NCBI RefSeq assembly: GCF_900187125.1
Contig: NZ_LT906468.1
Span: 1,426,001 to 1,490,000, forward strand
Origin: Sphingobacterium mizutaii
GTDB taxonomy: Bacteria; Bacteroidota; Bacteroidia; Sphingobacteriales; Sphingobacteriaceae
Direction: 5' to 3'
Length of the DNA: 64,000 nt
Position 1 is the stretch's first letter. The number at the start of each line of letters is the position of its first letter. The position numbers were made by a program, and so were the translations under genes. This document shows positions 1 to 8,396 of this stretch, in pieces. A model generated the notes under the pieces. It saw nothing but the letters and a program-made list of their open reading frames with translations, searched no databases and was not told the DNA's origin.

Positions 1-105
1 TGGCTTTTCTTTTATCCATTGGTCCAATTGGATACTTTCAAGCGAACTGATATTCCCCTCAATGTATTTTTTGATTAATGCAGCTACTTCTCTGGAAGTT
101 TTCAT
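1..105 (-). CDS. FecR-like anti-sigma factor, N-terminal fragment
   Basis: Only the first 35 codons are present; the gene runs off the left edge. Reading leftward from the ATG at 105-103 the protein begins MKTSREVAALIKKYIEGNIS and continues with LDQWIKEKP. This helical start, with a (K/R)YLEG-like turn followed by an LDxWL-like turn, is typical of the N-terminal cytoplasmic domain of Bacteroidota FecR-type anti-sigma factors, which hold an ECF sigma factor and sit upstream of SusC/TonB transporter genes. It is divergent from the efflux operon at 211. The family call rests on this short stretch alone. Confidence 0.55.
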   Translation of the reverse strand, partial: MKTSREVAALIKKYIEGNISSLESIQLDQWIKEKP

Positions 106-197
106 TTTGTTTATAATGGTCGTTGGAGCTAAAACGAAACATAGGGTCAAACCTTAGTAACTTTTTTAAAATATTTTTTATTTCCTACCAGAAGCCA

Positions 198-205
198 TAA
201 CTTTG
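198..205 (+). promoter_or_regulatory. -7 element of the first efflux-operon promoter
   Basis: TAACTTTG matches the Bacteroidota -7 consensus TAnnTTTG. An AT-rich TTTT run lies about 20 bp upstream (174-178) where the -33 TTTG is expected. The ATG at 211 is only five bases beyond the box, so the transcript would be nearly leaderless. Confidence 0.5.
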
Positions 206-210
206 CGAAT

Positions 211-612
211 ATGCTTAACACAACAATCGGGTTCAATCAGCAATTTCCCCTTATCGCTAAGGTCTTAGGGATTGTATTGCTGTTTGTATTGACCTCATGT
301 CCGATTAAGGCATCAATCAAGCAAAATCTGTATCAGGACACCAAAACTGAAAGCAGAAGCAACAAATCAGCGAAACCTGATTCTTGGATTGACTACGAAG
401 CGGTGGATTGTAGCGTTGCAAATGAGCAAATCAAAGCTCATGATCTCGTGGTTAAAGATTTTCAAGTACAGCCAGCTGTAATTGCTTTGTTTAGCCTTGC
501 CTTAATCCTTTTTTCTTTCCTGCCTAGGAAAGAAGTAGAAAATTACCATTGGAATTCCCAAAAGACCAATTCCAATGATCTATTCCTCCAATTCCGTCGT
601 TTAAACTTATAG
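211..612 (+). CDS. small putative lipoprotein with second hydrophobic segment, unknown function
   Basis: 133 residues, family not assigned. A hydrophobic stretch at residues 14-29 ends in a lipobox-like LTSC with Cys30, so it may be a lipoprotein. A second hydrophobic segment lies at about residues 89-105 (AVIALFSLALILFSFLP), followed by a charged, polar tail. It is the first gene in front of the TolC-RND-adaptor set, 136 bp upstream on the same strand, and the gap holds three hairpins. Position suggests an accessory protein of the efflux system, but that is inference. The -7 box five bases before the ATG supports both the gene and this start. Confidence 0.6.
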   Translation: MLNTTIGFNQQFPLIAKVLGIVLLFVLTSCPIKASIKQNLYQDTKTESRSNKSAKPDSWIDYEAVDCSVANEQIKAHDLVVKDFQVQPAVIALFSLALILFSFLPRKEVENYHWNSQKTNSNDLFLQFRRLNL

Positions 613-632
613 AATTGCTATCCTGACAGCAG

Positions 633-721
633 TTTGTCCTGTGGACAAATGTATGTAGGCCTGGAAATGAACTGTCTTGTTCATTCCTAAATTTTCTGTG
701 TAATGGCTCGGCCAAGCCATT
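633..721 (+). other. three consecutive intercistronic stem-loops
   Basis: Three hairpins lie between the small lipoprotein gene and the TolC gene. The first is TTTGTCC 633-639 with GGACAAA 643-649. The second is GGAAATGAAC 663-672 with GTTCATTCC 679-687, with one bulged A. The third is AATGGCT 702-708 with AGCCATT 715-721. None has a U-run, so they do not look like terminators. They could stabilise or process the operon mRNA. Confidence 0.5.
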
Positions 722-748
722 TAATCAATTCAAATTTTACTATTTAAG

Positions 749-2104
749 ATGGGTTTAAAATTTAAAAGCCTATTGATCCTGTTGGGACTGTTCATCGCTA
801 TGGATAGCCATGCACAAAGCCTGCAAGATCTCTGGGATAAAACAAGGAATTATTACAAAGGATTTGAAGTTCAGAAACAACAGATCCTATTGGCAAAACA
901 GGATAGTATTGCCCAACAGATAAAATACAAACCTCAAGTCCAAGCCCAATTCCAACAAGGATTTAGCTCAGTTGAAGGAACCTCTGGTGCCTTTCTGCCG
1001 CTTCCCGGAATCATGAATATTTCCGGTCCTAATCAATTGGATGGTGCTTCTTCTACTTTCAATCATTTTCTTTCGGGAAGTATGAACTGGGATTTGATCA
1101 ACTTCGGAAGAAAAGGACTGGATAAAGATATTTCCAGTACAAAAATTGACTACACTAAATTAAAAGAGCAAGATTTCTCTTATAACGTCCAACAAAAATT
1201 GACCAGGCGATATATTGAATTTCTGTTTTTTCAGGTAATGGATGATTGGTACCAAAAGCATAGCGAGCGCTATCAATCCATAGTGGATATTACCAAAGGC
1301 TTGGCACGTGCGGGTATTGTTCCTGGTGCAGATACCTTATTGGCGACTTCCTCCTTGAAGAATGTAGAAAGCAATCTGCTTCAAATTCAAGGGAAATTAA
1401 ATGGTGCTAAGATCTTGTTAAAGGAATTTACCAATGAAGAGGTATTAAGTGCTGGAAACAATAATCCAGAAGCTTTTTTACAATTGATTGGCAGCCAGCA
1501 GACCAGTACCCTTGAGCATCCTTTGTTGATGATGAAAAAGAAGGAAGAAGAATCTCTTACGCTCTTGGAGAAAAAACAAGGCAAAGAACTTTTTCCACGC
1601 GTGATGTTATTGGGAGGCTTGGCAAATCGCAGTTCAGGTGTTACAGCCAATGGTTATGTCCATGGAAACTATGGCGAAATCTATAATGATTTTGCCAATA
1701 ACTATTTTGTAGGAGTAGGAGTTACCTGGAATCTACAGGATATGTTTAGATCCAAGTCGGACAAGAAACAATATAATCTAAAACTTCAGAACAATCTATT
1801 TGAACAGGAGCTGCTACAGAATGAAATCAATAGCAACCTAAATCAGCTGAATGCCGAGATATCAGCTGCTGCTGATGGTATTAAGGAATCGAATATCAGT
1901 AGACAACAGGCAGAAGATGCCTATCAACTCTATAAGGCCCGCTATGAAGGTGGTTTGATAAACCTTTCGGAGTTGTTGCAGGTCCAGGAAATCCTCCTAC
2001 AAACGGAGCGACAGAACCTGACGGCTTATTTGAATTACTGGAATCTGATGGTTAATAAAAGCTACCAACAAGCAGATTTCAGTCAGTTGTTTACTCATTT
2101 TTAA
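749..2104 (+). CDS. TolC-family outer membrane efflux channel
   Basis: 451 residues with a signal peptide (first about 22 residues, ending SHAQ), then a long helical protein with the two-fold repeat of the outer membrane efflux protein family. The C-terminal half has the typical ARYEGGLINLSELLQVQEIL segment near residue 395. It would form the outer membrane exit duct of the tripartite pump encoded by the next two genes. It is 8 bp from the RND gene, so co-translation is likely. Length matches the family. Confidence 0.9.
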   Translation: MGLKFKSLLILLGLFIAMDSHAQSLQDLWDKTRNYYKGFEVQKQQILLAKQDSIAQQIKYKPQVQAQFQQGFSSVEGTSGAFLPLPGIMNISGPNQLDGASSTFNHFLSGSMNWDLINFGRKGLDKDISSTKIDYTKLKEQDFSYNVQQKLTRRYIEFLFFQVMDDWYQKHSERYQSIVDITKGLARAGIVPGADTLLATSSLKNVESNLLQIQGKLNGAKILLKEFTNEEVLSAGNNNPEAFLQLIGSQQTSTLEHPLLMMKKKEEESLTLLEKKQGKELFPRVMLLGGLANRSSGVTANGYVHGNYGEIYNDFANNYFVGVGVTWNLQDMFRSKSDKKQYNLKLQNNLFEQELLQNEINSNLNQLNAEISAAADGIKESNISRQQAEDAYQLYKARYEGGLINLSELLQVQEILLQTERQNLTAYLNYWNLMVNKSYQQADFSQLFTHF

Positions 2105-2112
2105 AGAATACT

Positions 2113-5100
2113 ATGAATTTAATACGTTTTGCTTTAAGAAAACCGATCGCCATCATCATGGTCATCTTCGCGATTGCCTATTTTTCATGGCCGGTTATCA
2201 AAAAGATTAAAGTCGATATATTCCCGGAGATTGAATCTCCAGCCATGTATATAGCCATGCCTTATGGTGGGCTTTCTCCAGCTTATATGGATGGTTTTAT
2301 GGCCAATGAATTCCAAAAAGTGTTGCTCTTTGTAAATGGAGTCAAAGAGTTGGATTTCAAGAGTGTACAAGGATTGTCCTTGATGAAATTAACCTTCTAT
2401 CCTGGAACGGATATGTCCCAAGCATCTGCTGAAATCAGTATGCAGGTTTCTAGGGCCATGGGATTCCTGCCTTCCGGTGCTGTACCGCCAATGGTGGTCC
2501 GCTTTGATGGTAGTTCCCTGCCAGTCGGCCAATTGGTTTTCGACTCGGACCAACATACGGTAACAGAGCTTCAAACCATGGCTGTTACGAAAGTACGACC
2601 CATGTTTGTGAATATCCCAGGCATTACTGCTCCAGCACCTTTCGGTGGTAATATGCGAAGTTTGGTAGTCAATATTGATCCCCAGAAGATGAAGGCCCAT
2701 GGCTTGAGTCCCGAGGAGGTGACCTTGGCTGTCACTAAAAACTCCATGCCTTCTCCTGCCGGAAACGTGCGTATCGGGGATAAAAACCTGATGGCACCCA
2801 TTAACTCCATTTCCAATGGGGTGGAGGAATTTTTACAGACTCCTATTAAGTCCTTGAATGGCAGGACCATTCTCATTGGAGATGTTGCAACCGTCATGGA
2901 TGCGGCGGATCAAACGGTAGGTTATGCCATTATTAATGGAAAACGTTCGGTATATCTACCTATTATCAAAAAGCCAGATGCATCTACTTTAGATGCGGTT
3001 GATAATCTGAAGAAAGCACTGCCTATGCTGGAAAGCCTTCTCCCTGAAGGAGTAAAGATTACTTATGCCTTCGATCAGTCGGTCTATATCTCTAGGTCAT
3101 TGTCCAATCTGATCTTTGAAGGTGCCTTAGGAGCTTTGTTGACGGGTTTAATGGTATTCCTTTTCCTTCGGGATCCACGAGGTGCACTCATTGTAATTTT
3201 GACCATTCCGATCGCTATTATTACGGCGGTAATTACCTTGCATATGTTTGGTCAGAGTATAAATATCATGACCTTGTCGGGCTTGGCGCTTTCCATAGGT
3301 ATTCTCGTCGATGAAGCCACGGTAACCATTGAGAATATTCACCAGCACATGGAACTCGGAAAGAAAAAGGCCCGAGCCATATTGGATGCCCTGTTGGAAA
3401 TATCAGCTCCAAAATTGCTGATCTTGCTGAGTATCTTGGCGGTACTGACCCCTGCATTTATGATGGAAGGTATTCCGCGCGATATGTTTATGCCACTTTC
3501 CATGGCGGTCGCCTTTGCGATGATCGCTTCCTTTATCTCATCCCAAACCTTCGTACCCATCATGGCCAATTGGATCATGAAGACCAAGAAGCATCACGCA
3601 GGGAAATATAAACGGTCCTTTGTCGATAAAGTAGGGGTGAAGTACGTATATAGGCTTCGTTATTATTTTGCAAAGTCAAAATTGATATCCATTCTCTATG
3701 TGGTCGTAGCCTTGTTTTTGGTGTTTGGAGCTGTTAATATTCTAGGTACGGATATCATGCCCAAATCAGAAGGTGGGGATTTTCAATTGAGGTTGCGCAT
3801 GCCTGATGGTACCAGATTGGAAAGAACGGAAGAGACTGTTAAGGCAATGACCAAGAGTTTGGTTGCTGAACTTCCCGAAAACAGCCTGAAGATTTCCTCT
3901 TCTTTTGTTGGGATGCACCCATCTGCCAATCCAATCAACCCGATTTTCTTGTTTACCAGTTCAACTGGAGAAGCGGTAATGCAGTTCTCCTTGGATAAGA
4001 AAAAACTAGGGATGAAAACAGACGAGTTCAAAGAATTTGTCCGCAGTCATGTCAAGGAGAAATATCCCGAAGCTAGGATCAACTTTGAACCTATTGAGTT
4101 GATGGAGAAAATCATTGGTCAGGGTTCAATGACTCCGGTGGAAGTGAAAGTAAGTTCAGCACAATTGAAAAACGCAGAAGCTTTTGCGGAGAAGATCAAA
4201 AAAGAATTGACCACCTATCCCTTCTTAAAAGATGTACAGATTGCAGAACCGCTGCATTATCCGACCATCGATATCAAGATTGATCGTAGAAGATTGGCAG
4301 AATTTGGCCTAACGGTTCAAGAAGTTTCCAGGAACCTGGCCGCAACCACTTCTTCGACCCGATTTACAGACAAGAACTTGTGGGTAGATCCTAAATCTGG
4401 ATTGGTTTTCCAAGTGCAGGTCCAGGTACCTGAAAACATGATCCAAACGTTGCAAGATCTAAGGTCCATTCCTGTTAAGGCCGGTTCTTCAACGCCTTTG
4501 TTGGAAGACATAGCGACAATAACAGCCAATGAAGTGCCAGCACAGGTAAACCGAAGAGGCCCTAACAGATATGTGAGCATTATTGCAGATGTCCATGAAA
4601 AAGACCTTGGTGCTGCCAACAAAGCAGTTAATGAATCCTTGGAAAGGGTGGGTGAAGCCCCTCGCGGTACCCGGATCTGGAAAGAAGGTACCTTAACTTT
4701 ATTGGAGGACACCTTGTCCGGACTGCTCTCGGGACTGTCCATTGCCATTGTAGTGATTTTCTTTATGATGTCGGCTTATTACCAATCTGTTCGAGTGAGC
4801 TTGGTGATCCTATCGGTAGTCCCTGCAGTGATAGCTGGTTCCTCGATTATGATCTGGATCTCTGGAAGTACCTTGAACCTACAATCCTATATGGGTATCA
4901 TCATGTCCATCGGTGTATCAGTTTCCAATGCTGTCCTCCTGATTAATCAGGCAGAATGGTATAGAAAGAAACTGAACCTGTCTGCCTCGAGGTCTGCTTT
5001 ATTGGCGGCCAAATCTAGGTTCCGACCTATTTTGATGACCGCATTGGCCATGCTTGCAGGTATGACTCCAATGGCATTGGGAATGGGAGATGGCGGTGAA

Positions 5101-5268
5101 CAGGTGGCGCCATTAGGACAAGCCGTAATCGGAGGCTTGATCAGCTCAACCTTTACCATTTTGTTGATCATCCCATTGATTTTCAGTCTTATCATGAACA
5201 AAGCATCTTATGGATCACCATCATTGGATCCGGATGATTCAAATAGCAAATTTTATTTAGAGAAATAA
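2113..5268 (+). CDS. RND-family efflux pump, inner membrane permease
   Basis: 1051 residues, full length for an AcrB/MexB/CusA-type proton-driven pump: one N-terminal membrane helix, a large periplasmic loop, a helix bundle from about residue 335, a second periplasmic loop (about 560-870) and a final bundle. The TM4 motif is GILVDEATVTIEN near 396-408, where drug pumps have VDDA. In TM10 the segment is GVSVSNAVLLIN near 933, so the lysine that relays protons in AcrB is absent. The VDEAT form is common in Bacteroidota pumps of unknown substrate. It lies between its TolC and adaptor genes with gaps of 8 and 3 bp. Drug and metal substrates cannot be told apart here. Confidence 0.9.
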   Translation: MNLIRFALRKPIAIIMVIFAIAYFSWPVIKKIKVDIFPEIESPAMYIAMPYGGLSPAYMDGFMANEFQKVLLFVNGVKELDFKSVQGLSLMKLTFYPGTDMSQASAEISMQVSRAMGFLPSGAVPPMVVRFDGSSLPVGQLVFDSDQHTVTELQTMAVTKVRPMFVNIPGITAPAPFGGNMRSLVVNIDPQKMKAHGLSPEEVTLAVTKNSMPSPAGNVRIGDKNLMAPINSISNGVEEFLQTPIKSLNGRTILIGDVATVMDAADQTVGYAIINGKRSVYLPIIKKPDASTLDAVDNLKKALPMLESLLPEGVKITYAFDQSVYISRSLSNLIFEGALGALLTGLMVFLFLRDPRGALIVILTIPIAIITAVITLHMFGQSINIMTLSGLALSIGILVDEATVTIENIHQHMELGKKKARAILDALLEISAPKLLILLSILAVLTPAFMMEGIPRDMFMPLSMAVAFAMIASFISSQTFVPIMANWIMKTKKHHAGKYKRSFVDKVGVKYVYRLRYYFAKSKLISILYVVVALFLVFGAVNILGTDIMPKSEGGDFQLRLRMPDGTRLERTEETVKAMTKSLVAELPENSLKISSSFVGMHPSANPINPIFLFTSSTGEAVMQFSLDKKKLGMKTDEFKEFVRSHVKEKYPEARINFEPIELMEKIIGQGSMTPVEVKVSSAQLKNAEAFAEKIKKELTTYPFLKDVQIAEPLHYPTIDIKIDRRRLAEFGLTVQEVSRNLAATTSSTRFTDKNLWVDPKSGLVFQVQVQVPENMIQTLQDLRSIPVKAGSSTPLLEDIATITANEVPAQVNRRGPNRYVSIIADVHEKDLGAANKAVNESLERVGEAPRGTRIWKEGTLTLLEDTLSGLLSGLSIAIVVIFFMMSAYYQSVRVSLVILSVVPAVIAGSSIMIWISGSTLNLQSYMGIIMSIGVSVSNAVLLINQAEWYRKKLNLSASRSALLAAKSRFRPILMTALAMLAGMTPMALGMGDGGEQVAPLGQAVIGGLISSTFTILLIIPLIFSLIMNKASYGSPSLDPDDSNSKFYLEK

Positions 5269-5271
5269 ACG

Positions 5272-6360
5272 ATGAAAAAACTTAGCATATTCGGACTTAT
5301 CTTGTTATTGGCTGGTTGCCAGGCAAACAGCAAGGACACTGATACTAAAAAGGAGAGTCCATCCAATACGAACATATCAGTAAAGGTTACTCAACCCATT
5401 GAACAGCAGCCTTCCTATACCTTGAAGCTGCCTGCTGAATTACATCCGTATGAATCTGTGGATGTCTTTGCAAAGATCAAGGGTTTTGTACGCAAGATCA
5501 ATGTAGATGTTGGTGATCAGGTTAGCAAAGGGCAGATCTTGGCGGTATTGGAAGCTCCTGAAATGGATATACAATCTACAGCCGACCGCGCAAAATCCCA
5601 ACAATTAAGCGCCAATTTCGAAGTGAGCAAAAGCCGTTTCGATCGCTTGAAAAAAGTGAAGAACCAGAGCTCTGGAGCAGTTTCTGACCTTGAATACGAG
5701 CAAGCTTATGGTTCGATGCTGCGCGATAGTGCTGCCTTGGAAGAAAGTAACTTCTCCTACAAGAAGTCAAATCAAATGCGTGAATATCTAGTGGTGAGAG
5801 CTCCATTCTCAGGGATCATCACCCAAAGGAATTTCTCCGTTGGAGCTTTGATGGGTGATACGGGAATGCCATTCTTTAAATTGGTAGACAACAACAATCT
5901 CAAATTGAAAGTGGTTGTGCCTGAATTACATGCGCAATCAATTTCCGATAGCACTGTGGCAAAGTTTAAGGTATTGAGCAAGCCAGATACGGTTTTTACC
6001 GCTCAATTGAAACGCAATGCCTTGGTCATCGATCCGGTATCTAGATCATTGGCCCTGGAGTTTGATGTGCCGAACAAGAGTAGAGCGTTGAATGGTGGAG
6101 ATTATACCGATGTGCAATTAAACCTGAAAAGGAAAAGGCCAACGGTTTTTGTTCCCCAATCTGCGGTGGTAAATTCGCAGTCCGGAATATTTGTCCTAAA
6201 GCTAGTTGAAGGGAACAAGGTGGAACGTGTTCCGGTGGTTCTAGGGCAGGCTCAGGATAAACTGATGGAGGTATTCGGTGATCTACATCCATCCGATCAG
6301 ATCATAGAAAAAGGTTCAGAAGAAATTAATTCTGGGCAAATAGTTCAAATAATAAAATAA
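5272..6360 (+). CDS. RND efflux periplasmic adaptor (membrane fusion) lipoprotein
   Basis: 362 residues with a clear lipobox LLAGC at Cys16, so it is anchored as a lipoprotein. It has the usual adaptor order: biotinyl/lipoyl half-motif (FAKIKGFVRKINVDVGDQVS around residue 64), helical hairpin (about 100-165), second lipoyl half (VRAPFSGIITQRN near 178), beta-barrel and membrane-proximal domain. It links the pump to the outer membrane channel. It starts 3 bp after the RND gene and is followed 17 bp later by tlpA. Confidence 0.9.
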   Translation: MKKLSIFGLILLLAGCQANSKDTDTKKESPSNTNISVKVTQPIEQQPSYTLKLPAELHPYESVDVFAKIKGFVRKINVDVGDQVSKGQILAVLEAPEMDIQSTADRAKSQQLSANFEVSKSRFDRLKKVKNQSSGAVSDLEYEQAYGSMLRDSAALEESNFSYKKSNQMREYLVVRAPFSGIITQRNFSVGALMGDTGMPFFKLVDNNNLKLKVVVPELHAQSISDSTVAKFKVLSKPDTVFTAQLKRNALVIDPVSRSLALEFDVPNKSRALNGGDYTDVQLNLKRKRPTVFVPQSAVVNSQSGIFVLKLVEGNKVERVPVVLGQAQDKLMEVFGDLHPSDQIIEKGSEEINSGQIVQIIK

Positions 6361-6377
6361 TCTAAGCAAATTTAAAT

Positions 6378-6953
6378 ATGAAAACGAAGCAAATGATTTT
6401 GGGGATCTCTATGTTAGCCCTATTTGCAGTTGGATGTAGCTCGGCAACCAATAAAGAAGGTTCGGCAGATTCTACTGCACAAGTTGATAAAACAGAGGAA
6501 GTCCAAGAAGCGAAAATGGTCGGCAAACAAAATGACCTGAAAGCAAGTTTTACAAATATCAATGGCGAGACTGTTGCCTTGAGCGACCTGAAAGGAAAAG
6601 TCGTTGTCATGAACTTTTGGGCAACTTGGTGTCCCCCTTGTATTGCAGAAATGCCTTCCCTTCAAAAACTACACGAAGAATTGAAATCTGAAAAGGATAT
6701 CGTCTTTATGGCCATTGAAGTAGATCAAGATATTGACAAGGCAGCCAAATTTATGGCAAAGAACAAATATACCTTGCCATTGTATACCGTTGGATCAGAA
6801 CTACCTGAAGAACTAATGTCCAATTCTATTCCAATGACCGTAATCCTTGCCAAAAATGGAGATATCATCGGTAAGCAGGTCGGCATGATGGATTTTAAGT
6901 CTGAAAAGCTTAAGCAGGGATTAATCGATCTAACGAAAGAAAACGAAAGATAA
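6378..6953 (+). CDS. TlpA-like thiol-disulfide oxidoreductase lipoprotein
   Basis: 191 residues. Lipobox FAVGC puts the lipid on Cys20; a low-complexity linker follows to about residue 50, then a TlpA/ResA thioredoxin fold with WATWCPPC (active cysteines 85 and 88) and the cis-proline in SIPMTV. It probably reduces or isomerises disulfides in the periplasm. It sits 17 bp after the efflux adaptor and 5 bp before a DsrE gene, so it is likely co-transcribed with the pump. The electron donor and client are not shown by the sequence. Confidence 0.88.
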   Translation: MKTKQMILGISMLALFAVGCSSATNKEGSADSTAQVDKTEEVQEAKMVGKQNDLKASFTNINGETVALSDLKGKVVVMNFWATWCPPCIAEMPSLQKLHEELKSEKDIVFMAIEVDQDIDKAAKFMAKNKYTLPLYTVGSELPEELMSNSIPMTVILAKNGDIIGKQVGMMDFKSEKLKQGLIDLTKENER

Positions 6954-6958
6954 CATCA

Positions 6959-7426
6959 ATGAAATACATAATAATTATGGTGCTACTAGCAGGATTACAT
7001 GCAGATGATGCCTTCGGCCAAACGCGCGAAGAGCTGATCGCTAAAAATCAACAATATACAGGTGCAGAAACGCAAAAAGAACATTACAAAGCCGTGTATC
7101 AATTGGATACCGATAATCCGGATATTGTCAAGAAAGCTTTTAGAAATATCAATAACCTTCTCAAGGATCCTCGCTTAAGCGGAAAATTGGAAGTGGAATT
7201 GGTAACATTCTCCGGAGGTACAGAGGTAATGCGTAAAGACAATAAATACGAAGAACAGCTTTTAGGCCTTATCGATAAAGGGGTCCGCGTCGTACAATGC
7301 CTGAATTCCTTGGATGAAAGAGGGTACAAAAAAGATGAACTTTTTGATTTTATTGGGTACACCCCAAGCGGCAATGGAGAACTCGTCATTCTAAACAACG
7401 AAGGCTGGACAGTGGTCAAGCCTTAA
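6959..7426 (+). CDS. exported DsrE-family protein
   Basis: 155 residues. A signal peptide (KYIIIMVLLAGLHADDAFG) is followed by a DsrE/DsrF-like fold: a YQLDTDNP strand, a helix, VELVTFSGG, then a helix, VRVVQCLNSL and a final strand. Cys114 in VVQC lies where sulfur-carrying DsrE proteins keep their reactive cysteine. It is the last gene of the efflux-TlpA operon, 5 bp after tlpA, and is followed by an intrinsic terminator. A periplasmic sulfur or redox role next to a thioredoxin is plausible but inferred. Confidence 0.75.
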   Translation: MKYIIIMVLLAGLHADDAFGQTREELIAKNQQYTGAETQKEHYKAVYQLDTDNPDIVKKAFRNINNLLKDPRLSGKLEVELVTFSGGTEVMRKDNKYEEQLLGLIDKGVRVVQCLNSLDERGYKKDELFDFIGYTPSGNGELVILNNEGWTVVKP

Positions 7427-7444
7427 GGAATAGCAGGAAATGAT

Positions 7445-7477
7445 AAAAAAAGCAACCCAGAATGGGTTGCTTTTTTT
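7445..7477 (+). terminator. intrinsic terminator of the RND-TlpA-DsrE operon
   Basis: GCAACCCA 7452-7459 pairs with TGGGTTGC 7463-7470, flanked by an A-run on the left and seven T on the right. It starts 19 bp after the dsrE-like stop codon. Confidence 0.9.
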
Positions 7478-7604
7478 GAACCAGGATGGAAAGGATAGGA
7501 GGATAGACCAAGATTATGAATTGAACCAGGATGGGAAGGATAGGAGGATAGACCAAGATTATGAATTGAACCAGGATGGAAAGGATGGGAGGATAGACCA
7601 AGAT
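7478..7604 (+). repeat. 45-bp tandem repeat, nearly three copies
   Basis: Units start at 7478, 7523 and 7568, each beginning GAACCAGGATGG and holding GATAGACCAAGAT; the third is incomplete at its 3' end. Units one and two differ by a single base. Because 45 is a multiple of three, open frames run through it on both strands, but these are by-products of the repeat. Related single copies lie inverted at 7731-7840 and again near 13.9-14.2 kb. Confidence 0.9.
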
Positions 7605-7730
7605 ATACACTTCAAAAAGAAAATAGCACTTTCAATTCTGAACGAATTGTGAAGAATCTGTTCGGTTCTCCTCCCAAAGATCTTGTCATCTTCAATCTAA
7701 GATTGAAGAACTGTAAGTAATTGGTTCCTT

Positions 7731-7840
7731 CCCAGATCTTGGCCTTCCTCTCATCCATGTTGGCTGAGCGGAGGCGGAGCCCATCCTGGTTCCCTCCCAG
7801 ATCTTGGCCCATCCTCTTATCCTATCCATCCTGGTTCAAA
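7731..7840 (-). repeat. two inverted copies of the GAACCAGGAT dispersed repeat
   Basis: On the plus strand both copies start CCCAGATCTTGGCC (7731 and 7796) and end ATCCTGGTTC (7783-7792 and 7829-7838). The second is the reverse complement of the 45-bp tandem unit with few differences. The first carries an insert rich in TGAGCGGAGGCGGAG. A frame of 109 codons over 7721-8050 is not considered coding. Confidence 0.75.
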
Positions 7841-7920
7841 AGCACCATACGTTTCCAACCCACCAGCATTGTCGAACCCTTTCCAAGTTCAAGTTTCCAA
7901 CCGACCCAAGCTTTGGTTTC

Positions 7921-7960
7921 ATTCGAGGCATATTCGGAAAATTCGGAATGTGCCTCGAAT
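7921..7960 (+). repeat. 40-base stem-loop repeat, copy 1
   Basis: ATTCGAGGCATATTC (7921-7935) pairs with GAATGTGCCTCGAAT (7946-7960) over 15 pairs with one G-T, leaving a 10-base loop. A second copy at 60121-60160 is identical at 36 of 40 positions. It lies in the noncoding island 7427-8147. This looks like a REP-type intergenic palindrome family. Confidence 0.75.
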
Positions 7961-8147
7961 AAGACCAATACGATTTCCAACAAAAAATCTCTAACTCTTC
8001 GACCTTGTTTTTATAAAAATTCCTTAAAAAAGAGAAAGTTAAAAATGTAAAAAACTTTAATTTTCTTAATTAATTGACAACATGTTATTAATGTTCTCTT
8101 AATAAAGCATTGTTAATTTCGCAACTATACCTTAAGCTGGTTACACT

Positions 8148-8270
8148 ATGAAAATCGAATCTACTTTATTAGGAGCATGGCTTCTTTCGGTAGCTTTTTC
8201 ACAAGAACAAACTGATGATAGCATTATGCAATTGTCAGAATTTGCTTATCCTGTAAAACGTAGGAACTAA
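8148..8270 (+). CDS. possible small exported peptide, 40 residues
   Basis: The frame begins ATG at 8148 and encodes MKIESTLLGAWLLSVAFSQE then a short polar tail rich in acidic residues, ending YPVKRRN. The start resembles a signal peptide. It lies after an AT-rich region that includes GTTAATTTCG, a poor -7 match, and 73 bp before a strong terminator, so the stretch is probably a small transcription unit. It could be a small RNA rather than a peptide gene. No family recognised. Confidence 0.4.
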   Translation: MKIESTLLGAWLLSVAFSQEQTDDSIMQLSEFAYPVKRRN

Positions 8271-8342
8271 AAGATCTCTAATGTTAATTTTTTGAGGATT
8301 AGAAATCGGCCTAAAATAGCATACAACAACAATGTAATATTA

Positions 8343-8376
8343 AAAAACCGCCCTAGAAATTCTGTGGGCGGTTTTT
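8343..8376. terminator. bidirectional intrinsic terminator
   Basis: AAAAACCGCCC 8343-8353 pairs perfectly with GGGCGGTTTTT 8366-8376. A-runs and T-runs on the two sides let it serve the small plus-strand unit ending at 8270 and the minus-strand DUF3667 gene ending at 8397. Confidence 0.9.
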
Positions 8377-8396
8377 GTTTATGACTGTATTTTTGA

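Noticed and set aside
1291..1310. TTGGCACG in the TolC gene as a sigma54 promoter
   Set aside because: It lies inside a coding region and has no GC ten bases after the GG.
7416..7652. Open frames on both strands over the 45-bp repeat
   Set aside because: They exist only because the unit length is a multiple of three; they cover the terminator and repeat and have no family likeness.
7721..8050. 109-codon plus-strand frame
   Set aside because: It crosses dispersed repeats and a hairpin; composition is unlike neighbouring genes.
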